Under the pieces are notes generated by a model. It saw nothing but the letters and a program-made list of their open reading frames with translations. It was not told the DNA's origin and did no database searches. From positions 78,578,685-78,642,684 of the forward strand of contig CM061238.1 of the NCBI GenBank assembly GCA_030848705.1: DNA of 64,000 nucleotides. The letters are read 5' to 3'. The position numbers were made by a program, and so were the translations under genes. The stretch is from Heracleum sosnowskyi (lineage: Eukaryota > Streptophyta > Magnoliopsida > Apiales > Apiaceae). Of this stretch, positions 10,301 to 16,940 are shown one piece after another; position 1 is the stretch's first letter; each line of letters starts with the position of its first letter.

Positions 10301-10724
10301 CAGGAAAAGTACAACTGGAACCTGTCAATTCCTAGGAAACAAGCTTGTGTCATGGTTCAGCAAGAAACAAAACTCAGTTTCTACCTCCACAGCTGAGGCT
10401 GAGTATATTGCAGCTGGAAGTTGTTGTGCACAGATTTTATGGATGAAAAATCAACTTCTTGATTATGGATTAAGAGTTGAGAAAATTCCTATTTTCTGTG
10501 ACAACACTAGTGCCATTGCCATTACTGAAAATCCAGTGCAGCATTCAAGGACCAAGCACATTGACATCAAGTACCATTTCATTAGAGAACATGTTATGAA
10601 TGGTACTGTGGAGTTACATTTTGTTCCAAGTGAACAACAACTTGCAGACATCTTTACCAAGCCACTTGATGAATCAACATTCTCAAGATTAGTAAGTGAG
10701 CTAGGTATGCTAAATTTCTCTTAA
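7353..10724 (+). CDS. pol: A1 Pol polyprotein (protease, integrase, RT, RNase H), 1123 aa
   Basis: Ty1/copia-order Pol. The aspartic protease motif LDSG is at residues 23-26. Integrase has an HHCC zinc region (HKKLSHLNF ... CDACQKGK, about 150-190) and catalytic D219, D282 and E318, with 35 residues between the last two. RT has the MDVKSAFLNGELEEEVY block and YVDD at 810-813. RNase H starts near GYSDADFAGC (about 971) and ends with the TKHIDIKYHFIRE block. No stop or frame break is seen, so all four activities look intact. The frame is -1 relative to gag and opens after a stop near 7324; the start given is only nominal, and a fusion by frameshifting or a spliced RNA is likely. The insert at 506-533 (FVDS repeats) is coded by TTCGTTGACAG motifs. 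Confidence 0.95.
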   Translation: MGTKINLIWVYCVQGDKRNLWYLDSGCSRHMTGDSTLLTEFQERAGPCIAFGDDSKGYTKGYGLISKENVIIDEVALVDGLKHNLLSISQLCDKGFLVTFSKEACVVSKGGNNNVVMTGFRRGNVYIADFSSTSSETITCLFSKASKDESWLWHKKLSHLNFKVMNDLVRKDLARGIPQVEFSKDGLCDACQKGKQKKASFKSKTESSIVQQLELLHMDLFGPVNVMSISKKKYCLVIVDDFSRFTWTFFLHSKDEASEIIINHIKMVSNHPDFKVRRIRSDNGTEFKNSSMKVFCEENGIMHEFSAARTPQQNGVVERKNRTLIEAARTMLDESKLPTYFWAEAVNTACFTQNISLINQAKGMTPYHLLKRKKPLLDFLHVFGCKCFVLRNQAEHLGKFEAKADEAIFVGYAAGKAYRVYNLRINIVMESVHVVFDDLKIQGLCDEGFHESLSFENEEGEQVNHDKATEKQPKVVVSSTDESSSEDEIAALRLKRIAASRPNGHFVDSHDGGFVDSQNERFVDSQNGHTVDSHRNASRSDQLGTTNSGGVSQGQISNQGNHDHEATSSRANLPPSRKWTKDHPFELIIGDVSSKVQTRRATQEECLYSSFLSQDEPKKVEDALLDPDWVLAMQEELNQFERNNVWKLVPRPNDRSVIGTKWVFRNKMDENGIVTRNKARLVAKGYSQEEGIDFDETFAPVARLEAIRIFLAYAAHANFKVYQMDVKSAFLNGELEEEVYVSQPPGFEDDDFPDYVYFLLKALYGLKQAPRAWYDTLSQFLLENHFTRGTVDKTLFHRVVNGSTLLVQIYVDDIIFGSTDVKLCQKFAKLMQSKYEMSMMGELTYFLGLQVKQVNEGIFISQTKYIHDLLKKFNLMECSTAKTPMPTATKLELNTKEKSVDISSYRGMVGSLLYLTASRPDIMFATCLCARFQADPRESHLVAIKRIFRYLKGTPNLGIWYPRESGFELIGYSDADFAGCKIDRKSTTGTCQFLGNKLVSWFSKKQNSVSTSTAEAEYIAAGSCCAQILWMKNQLLDYGLRVEKIPIFCDNTSAIAITENPVQHSRTKHIDIKYHFIREHVMNGTVELHFVPSEQQLADIFTKPLDESTFSRLVSELGMLNFS

Positions 10725-10833
10725 TTATTTTTGAGATATTTGCAAGTTAAAATGCAGCCAGAAACTTGCTATGTTTTTCTGTGAATTAATTTTCTTAGGA
10801 AAAAGTGAAATTTTGTCTAAGTCAAAATTACTA

Positions 10834-10862
10834 TGTCAACGAAACGAACCATTTCGTTGACA
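10834..10862. repeat. Inverted repeat 1 of the A1 spacer
   Basis: TGTCAACGAAA and TTTCGTTGACA are perfect 11-bp complements around a 7-nt loop (CGAACCA). Both arms are copies of the element-wide motif. Confidence 0.9.
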
Positions 10863-10882
10863 GTCTTAGCAGTTTTCTGGGT

Positions 10883-10915
10883 GTTTCGTTGATAGCTCTT
10901 TTATATCAACGAAAC
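10883..10915. repeat. Inverted repeat 2 of the A1 spacer
   Basis: GTTTCGTTGATA and TATCAACGAAAC are perfect 12-bp complements around a 9-nt loop. Motif order is reversed relative to the preceding hairpin. Confidence 0.9.
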
Positions 10916-10923
10916 GCAGCTTT

Positions 10924-10972
10924 ATCAACGAAATAAGACGGGACTTTAACCGCCCAATCCTGATTCGTTGAT
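10924..10972. repeat. Inverted repeat 3 of the A1 spacer
   Basis: ATCAACGAA and TTCGTTGAT, 9-bp perfect complements with a 31-nt loop. Weaker than the two before it. Confidence 0.7.
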
Positions 10973-11139
10973 TTAGCGCTTTTAATCTGAACCGTTGTAA
11001 TTTGACACGTCTTTTACCACGATCTATGCATACACCCCTGTAAGTATAAATCATGGTAATACTTTAAAAGTAACGGTTATATTTTTAAGCCAATCCAGTA
11101 ATTTACATTTATTATTGGATTCATTTTCTGAGAATTTTT

Positions 11140-11146
11140 GGGGGAG
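11140..11146 (+). promoter_or_regulatory. Candidate internal polypurine tract of A1
   Basis: GGGGGAG within TTTTTGGGGGAGTAT, close to the 3' tract AAATTGGGGGAGAT. It could prime extra plus-strand synthesis. Inference from similarity only. Confidence 0.35.
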
Positions 11147-11265
11147 TATTTAAGAAATTTTATTTTCATTATTTCTTTTTTACCTGTTCTTAAAAATTCC
11201 AAAGGCTTTTTCTCTCTTCTTCTCTCTAACAAGCAATTCAGTTCGAAGCTTTCCTTTAATCAACA

Positions 11266-14200
11266 ATGGCACCTATAGTCAAGCTTATGTCTGCTGGAGG
11301 GTTCATCTATGAGAAGAACAACTCCATCCCTTTTGTTGTCAAGGAAAACCCGAACAGCCTGTTCTTCAAAATGATGGATTTCATGAAGAATTGCAAGTTG
11401 AGCTATGCAATGTTTCACTCTACACCACTCTACAATGAGATAATCGAGGAAATTTGGACCTCATGTGAGTATAGTGGAACAAACTGCACACTACAATTCA
11501 CCCTTCAAGGTAATGAGTACATAGTTAATTCTGATGTTTTGCAAGCATGTTTACATAATCCTGATAATAACTGTGATGCTTTGCCTACTAACACTGAAAT
11601 AACTACCATGCTAAATTCTATAAACTACTCTTTGCCTACTGATAATCTGGGTAGAATAATTAGGAGAGGTTTGGTTAGGGAATACAGTTATTTAGCTGAT
11701 GCATTCATTAAGGTCTTTTCTGGAAAGATTAGTAATTTTGATGCATTAACTAACTCTATGTTAATTCTCCTAACCATGCTTCTAAATGATAGATATCACA
11801 ACTTTAGCACCCAACTTATGTATGAAATTGGTGCTAAGTTGGGTGACAAAGCAAATAGGAAGAAAAATATCTATTATGCTAGGTTTCTGATGATGTTGGC
11901 TAACCATGTTAGTCCAGCACCATTAGTTATCTCTAACCCTAATGCCAGGTTTGAGTGCTTTGTGCAAGAAAAGAGAGTATTGACAGACATACTGAGGCTG
12001 AACCACAATGGTGATGTTCCAGTGGTGTATCTGCCAATCATTGAGGTAACTACTACTATCCCTGTTAGTGTAGCTAACACCTCTACTGTTTTACCTTCCA
12101 ATGTTGCTATGGAGTCTGTAGCTGTGACCCAACAGGCTCCTGCCCTAGCAACAAAACCAAAATCAAAGAAATCCTCCAAGCCAACCTCAGGTGCTTCTCA
12201 AAAGGCACCTGTTGTAAAAACTACCACACAACCTAAGGGGAGTGAGTTTGGAGTTGTGAGAGGTGAGGGAAGGGGTGAACATCAAAGAAACCCCAAGGAT
12301 AAGGAAGGACAGGTTAGTGTGTACCAGCCAAGCCCCATTGTGTCTTCCCAACAAGGCACAATGAGTAACATGGATTTAAACACAAGTCTAATTGCATCCT
12401 CCCAAAAGGATGTGATTATTGAAACAAGCTCTCCTCCTAGAGCACAGTCCAAAAGGGTAAGGGACACTTCAAGCCCAAAGTCTACATTTTCCCAATACCA
12501 AAGGAGAGTGAAGCAAAAGTCCAAGGGTACACAGGGTGCACACACACTGGAAGCAACACTTCCAGTTTCTCAAATTCAGTTTGATGTAACCCCTATCATT
12601 TCTCTGGGTTTACAGTCCCATTCTCTAAACATCAATCTTGAATTATCTCCATCAAATTCACCAACTCAATCTTTAGATGTGGACATGATCCATACATCTA
12701 TTCCTGATTCTCCAACTCTAATCTTGGAGAAGCCCCACTCTGAAGCTGGTGGCCATCACTTGTTAAGTGATTTGTTGGGCCATCAACCAACTTTTCCTGA
12801 AGTTGCAAGGGGATCTGTGGACCAATCTTTAAAATCAATCACCACAGACTCTACTGTAATTTCTCATTCTCAAAGTGCTTTCTTGACTTCATCAACGAAA
12901 CAGTCTATTTCGTTGACAAGTGTTTCTCCATCAACGGTATCCATACCGTTGACAGTTCAAACTACCATTCCGTTGATAGTTCACTCTGCACCTTTAATTG
13001 AAAATCAAGTTGTTCCCACAACTAGTGCAGATGATCTAGTGGTAGTTGAGACACTTCTAGGACTGAGAGGGAGTGAAACTGAGAGGCTGGCTTGCAGCCA
13101 GGCAAAAGGAGAGAATGTGAGTGAGAGGCTGGCTATTTCTTCCAGCCAGGCAAAAGGAGAGATTGAGAGTTCCACCTTAGAAGGTGAAGGTGAGGGTGTG
13201 AGAGGTGTGAGCCATGGGGAGCCCATGATGCAAGAACAGAGTGGAGAGAGAGAAGGGACTACAGGAGTAATAAGGATGGAAGCAGTCATTGCTAGTGAGT
13301 TAATGGAGGTCAGTGAGGGAGAAAGGGAACTTACTTTCCAAGAGGTTTATCAACAAACTCTGGATAGTATTTCCCTGGATCCTGAGACCTTTACTCATCC
13401 TGTGTCAGCCTATCAAGTTTTGGCTCAACAGGGCAATGTGGAGGCAGAGAGGTCACTACAACTAATTCACACAACTGCATCAATGCAAAGAGCAAAGGAT
13501 GCCTTGACCAATCTACCTCCAGGGGCTGAAGCAAGTGGAGAATTTGATTTTTCTGATAATGAGGATAGCTTTGGTGACACTCTACAGGTGGCCACTACTG
13601 CACAGACTGGGACTTCTGTGGTGCCTCCTACACCAAACTGGCTTTCTCAAGATATGCATGGTAGATGCAATTTGGATGCTGCTATCACAAGGCAGTACAA
13701 TGAAGCATATCTAGCTCATGAGTCTGCAGGAGCAAGGGACAAGAAATTCTACAAAGCCATCATGGATTCTCTGGAAATTCAAAGGCTACAAATGTTGCAG
13801 ACAAGGATTGAGGCTACAGAAATCAAGGACTCAATTAGCAACCTTAGGGCTGCTACTGACAGGAGGCTAGATGAAAAGCTTCCTCTTCACACTGTCTCCA
13901 GGATGACAAGGTTTTTCACCAAGGAACCTGAAGTGTCTTCATCTTTGAAAACTCTTTCCTCTAGAGTGGACAAAGTTGAGGCTACACTTAGTCACATGCA
14001 AAAGGAGCAGGAGAAGCAAACTCAGCTACTCACCCAGCTTCTGGCAGCTCAAGGGCTCCCTATCATCTCACTTGATGCTAACAAAAAGGGGGAGAAATCT
14101 AAGGAGCTAGACATTCAGATTACAAAGGTTATGGTCCCAGCCATCTCCTTACCAGACGAGCCATTAGCAATGGGGGAGTTTCCAAAGAAGAAAAAGGACA

Positions 14201-15732
14201 GTATTGACCTGATCCAGGAAGCCTCTTTGAGGATGAAACTTGCAGAACAAATCAAGGATCACTGGTCAAATATTGAAGCAAAGGTCAAGAAGCTAGCTGA
14301 CACTAAAAAGGTATCATCTGTACAAGCTACTTCAATACCACCATCAACAAATGAAATGGTGACAGTGCAAGTGGAGCCACAATTCAGGAGTTCCTATGTC
14401 ATGGAACCCCTTCAGCATGGAGTCCTTCAAGATTCAAGGAATGAGAAAGGACAAGCTTCATGTTTGAGGAATGTGGATGCAAGAGGGATATCTCCAGTAT
14501 CTCCCATAAAACCCAAAGGCAAGAACATAGAAAGGATAGCTTATCCTCCACCAAAGCCAGATGAGTTCAAAGTCTTAGGGAAGCTGATCAAGGAGAGCAA
14601 AGAAAGCAATCATCCAAGCATAAGGAACAAGAGGGCACTCATCTACAGGGATAACAAGGAAATCTACATTTGGGTTGGTCACCCAAATTTTGCTAAGGCC
14701 AAAGCTGAAGAAAGTGAAAGGGCAGCAATGCAAGCTCTTGCAGTTGCTCAATCACTTGAAGATGAAGAAGCCCTACAGGAAGAAAAGGCCAAGGATAAAG
14801 CTAAGGAAGCTGGAAAGAAGAAGAGAACAAGTCAGCCAAAGGCTAGAGCTAAGAGGAATCTGAACTTTGATGAAGATGATTCTCAAGAAACTGCTCAAGA
14901 CTCTTCCACAACAAGTGCACATCAAATTCCTGGTGATCTACCTATTGAGGGAAAGTTGGCTTGTGATCCTGCACATCCTGTCAATTTTCATGATCATCCA
15001 ATCATGCCAAAAGAGGAACCTTTTGATTTTGATGAAGCCTACTTTCCAAAGTTCCTGTTAGAGAAGGACCAACCAATGAAGACAAAGAAGAGGTCTGTCA
15101 AAGCAAAGCCTGTTCTTGTGAGAAAGCCACAATCTCAAAAACCCCCTGCAAACCTAGAGGACTGCATGTACATTGCTGACATCAGGGAAGAATCCAGTCT
15201 ACATCTTGACTTAGACAACCTGGTGGAAGTAAGGGGAATTGCAGCTTCTCAAAAGTTGCCTGAAAGACTAGTGTTCATATTCAAGGGAGGTAGAGAACAA
15301 GTGTGGCCTCTCTACAGAATTTTAGGAGAAGACTATCAAACACTACTCTCAGTGTTTAGATGCTTGAAAAAGGACTTTGGTTTCACCAAAACAGCCAAGT
15401 CTGAGGTGGTCTCCAAAATCTGTCAGATAAAGGCTAGCTGGAACAAGCCTGAGGCTCTTCCCAGGATACTTAGAGTTCCCTCAATAGGAAAGAAAATCCA
15501 TCTTCAACCTTATTGGATGATGGAGTTTAAGGACAAGGACAATTGCAGAAGATTCTTCAGAATGGAAGACCAGCTGGAGAAGGCATCTAATCAAACTCTA
15601 AAGCTGATGCAATCCAAGCTTGGTGATCAAGATGAAGAGGAGAAAATCTTCTACAGAAGGCTACAGGTCCAGATTGAGGAAAACAACTCCAAGAGAGGGA
15701 AGAAGACTATGCCACAAAGAAGTCACAGATGA
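11266..15732 (+). CDS. A1 third ORF, 1488-aa protein of unknown function
   Basis: Long uninterrupted frame after pol. It starts at an ATG behind a pyrimidine-rich leader. Residues 1-250 form a compact, globular-looking N-terminal region (MAPIVKLMSAGGFIYEKNN ... VYYLP-like end). About 260-780 is Ser/Thr/Pro/Gln-rich and low in complexity. A helical or coiled-coil region follows (about 820-935), then a Lys/Glu-rich tract with KKGEK (about 943), a charged Ala/Lys/Glu stretch (about 1140-1190) and a second compact region near the C-terminus (about 1300-1420). I see no signal peptide, membrane segment or catalytic motif, so it does not look like a classical envelope glycoprotein despite its position. 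Elements B and C carry diverged relatives. Five TCAACG motifs are at residues 542-571. Its intactness in a young copy suggests it matters to the element. Confidence 0.85.
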   Translation: MAPIVKLMSAGGFIYEKNNSIPFVVKENPNSLFFKMMDFMKNCKLSYAMFHSTPLYNEIIEEIWTSCEYSGTNCTLQFTLQGNEYIVNSDVLQACLHNPDNNCDALPTNTEITTMLNSINYSLPTDNLGRIIRRGLVREYSYLADAFIKVFSGKISNFDALTNSMLILLTMLLNDRYHNFSTQLMYEIGAKLGDKANRKKNIYYARFLMMLANHVSPAPLVISNPNARFECFVQEKRVLTDILRLNHNGDVPVVYLPIIEVTTTIPVSVANTSTVLPSNVAMESVAVTQQAPALATKPKSKKSSKPTSGASQKAPVVKTTTQPKGSEFGVVRGEGRGEHQRNPKDKEGQVSVYQPSPIVSSQQGTMSNMDLNTSLIASSQKDVIIETSSPPRAQSKRVRDTSSPKSTFSQYQRRVKQKSKGTQGAHTLEATLPVSQIQFDVTPIISLGLQSHSLNINLELSPSNSPTQSLDVDMIHTSIPDSPTLILEKPHSEAGGHHLLSDLLGHQPTFPEVARGSVDQSLKSITTDSTVISHSQSAFLTSSTKQSISLTSVSPSTVSIPLTVQTTIPLIVHSAPLIENQVVPTTSADDLVVVETLLGLRGSETERLACSQAKGENVSERLAISSSQAKGEIESSTLEGEGEGVRGVSHGEPMMQEQSGEREGTTGVIRMEAVIASELMEVSEGERELTFQEVYQQTLDSISLDPETFTHPVSAYQVLAQQGNVEAERSLQLIHTTASMQRAKDALTNLPPGAEASGEFDFSDNEDSFGDTLQVATTAQTGTSVVPPTPNWLSQDMHGRCNLDAAITRQYNEAYLAHESAGARDKKFYKAIMDSLEIQRLQMLQTRIEATEIKDSISNLRAATDRRLDEKLPLHTVSRMTRFFTKEPEVSSSLKTLSSRVDKVEATLSHMQKEQEKQTQLLTQLLAAQGLPIISLDANKKGEKSKELDIQITKVMVPAISLPDEPLAMGEFPKKKKDSIDLIQEASLRMKLAEQIKDHWSNIEAKVKKLADTKKVSSVQATSIPPSTNEMVTVQVEPQFRSSYVMEPLQHGVLQDSRNEKGQASCLRNVDARGISPVSPIKPKGKNIERIAYPPPKPDEFKVLGKLIKESKESNHPSIRNKRALIYRDNKEIYIWVGHPNFAKAKAEESERAAMQALAVAQSLEDEEALQEEKAKDKAKEAGKKKRTSQPKARAKRNLNFDEDDSQETAQDSSTTSAHQIPGDLPIEGKLACDPAHPVNFHDHPIMPKEEPFDFDEAYFPKFLLEKDQPMKTKKRSVKAKPVLVRKPQSQKPPANLEDCMYIADIREESSLHLDLDNLVEVRGIAASQKLPERLVFIFKGGREQVWPLYRILGEDYQTLLSVFRCLKKDFGFTKTAKSEVVSKICQIKASWNKPEALPRILRVPSIGKKIHLQPYWMMEFKDKDNCRRFFRMEDQLEKASNQTLKLMQSKLGDQDEEEKIFYRRLQVQIEENNSKRGKKTMPQRSHR
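14083..14097 (+). promoter_or_regulatory. Purine tract inside the A1 third ORF
   Basis: AAAAAGGGGGAGAAA, coding for KKGEK. A matching tract lies at the corresponding place of the B third ORF (18037-18053, minus strand). It is a candidate internal polypurine tract, or only a conserved peptide. Confidence 0.35.
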
Positions 15733-15918
15733 AACATTTGCTCAGACTAGAGGAGCACTTGTGGGCATTAGTCTTGTAAGTCTTGTATTTTGTCTATAAA
15801 GTTTTGAAGCTTAATACATTTTCTACTTTTGTAATTTATGATGTATCTGAGTGTTTTTGTTATCATCAAGTCTCTTGATTTATGGCTGTTATTCTATCAG
15901 TCATAAATTGGGGGAGAT
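15733..15918 (+). promoter_or_regulatory. A1 3' untranslated stretch and polypurine tract
   Basis: 186 bp between the ORF3 stop and the 3' LTR. It ends in AAATTGGGGGAGAT at 15905-15918, directly against the LTR TG. This is the expected plus-strand primer site. No other feature is seen. Confidence 0.85.
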
Positions 15919-16935
15919 TGTTAGGAATATGTTGTTCTTGATGATAAACATAAAACACTTAGTAGAATTTGTGTAAAGTCATTTTTGTAACTGTCAACGA
16001 AATGGCATGCTTTGCAGCATTCCATTGACAGGAAGCTCATCAACGAAATGAGTGTTGTAGCAATTGCATTGTACAATACTTCACAGTATGATAGGCATTC
16101 TGTTATATGTTTTAGATAAGTTTTCTAAGTCATGTTGACTAAGTACTAGATAGGCAAAATAGGTTGGTTAATTGTAAATATGTTATGCCTTGTAATTTTG
16201 ACTAAGTGAAGACATGTCAACGGTATGAAGATTACTCTGTCAACGGTATGGAGTTTACCCATCAACGAAACGAGGGAAACACCATCAACGGAATGAAGAA
16301 TGAAGCTATCAACGAAACACATCTCCTTGCTATCAACGAATCAATGTTGCTTTTTGAACAGTTGACAAAGTGATAGTGACAGTTTACTGAACAGATCTAA
16401 AAGGAGATATGGAAGTGTACTTTGCATTGGAAGCCATCAAAGTGGATACTGGAAATAAGGAAACATTCCAGTTTCCAATAAGGCTCTTGGAAATGATTAT
16501 AATGAGCATGAAGACAAAAGCAAAGATCTCCAAGGACCATTGGACAAAAGGAATGAAAAGCAAGCTACTGATGGTTACTACTATTATTCTTTAGTTTAAC
16601 CAAACGTAGAATTGTAAACTTGGGATTATATAACCAAGTGTAGCAGTTACTTTAGAAATAAGAGAAGAAACACAAATAGATTGTATTAGCTATTTTTGAG
16701 AGCAATTCTTCTCTACAACCTTGTAACTGAGCAGCTGTGTACTTTTGTATCACAGATTATTTCCGCAATAAAAACACTTCAGTTGGATCATCAAACAATC
16801 CAACTGAATTATTTATATCTTGTGTTTTTATTTATTCAGTTCAGTTTTATTTTAAAGTGTTTAGTTTCAAGAAAATATCAAGAATTGTATTCAACCCCCC
16901 CTTCTACAATTCTGTTAGGTCATTTGGGAATAACA
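15919..16935 (+). repeat. A1 3' LTR
   Basis: 1017 bp, matching 3822-4838 with about three differences by eye. One change converts the CGTTGA of the first hairpin (3926) to CATTGA, so this copy has eight cores rather than nine. It ends AATAACA, followed by the CCTCC duplication. Confidence 0.96.
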
Positions 16936-16940
16936 CCTCC

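Larger units (their letters stand above)
10725..11265 (+). promoter_or_regulatory. A1 pol-ORF3 spacer with inverted-repeat hairpins, purine tract and pyrimidine-rich leader
   Basis: A 541-bp stretch without a credible gene. It holds six TCAACG/CGTTGA motifs arranged as three inverted repeats: arms 10834-10844/10852-10862 (11 bp, loop 7), 10883-10894/10904-10915 (12 bp, loop 9) and 10924-10932/10964-10972 (9 bp). A GGGGGAG purine tract at 11140-11146 resembles the 3' polypurine tract. The last ~55 bp before the ORF3 ATG are pyrimidine-rich (CTTTTTCTCTCTTCTTCTC) and contain CTAAC and CAG, so an internal promoter leader or a splice acceptor for ORF3 mRNA is possible. The structure is seen; the function is inferred. 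Confidence 0.6.
3822..16935 (+). mobile_element. Intact SIRE-like Ty1/copia element A1
   Basis: Complete 13,114-bp element with identical-length 1017-bp LTRs (3822-4838 and 15919-16935), TSD CCTCC on both sides, a primer site at 4841-4852 and a polypurine tract at 15905-15918. It carries three long open frames: gag, pol (PR-IN-RT-RH) and a 1488-aa third ORF. The LTRs differ at only about 3 positions by eye (a C/T-type change in the first hairpin, one in GATAGG/GATAAG, one in CAGGTC/CAGATC). It looks recently inserted and able to move itself. It lies inside the third ORF of element B, in the opposite orientation. Element order and size fit the SIRE/Maximus lineage. Confidence 0.95.

Noticed and set aside
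10836..10971. The short repeats in A as a CRISPR-like array
   Set aside because: Cores are 6-12 bp, in both orientations and irregularly spaced, within a plant retrotransposon; there is no repeat-spacer structure.
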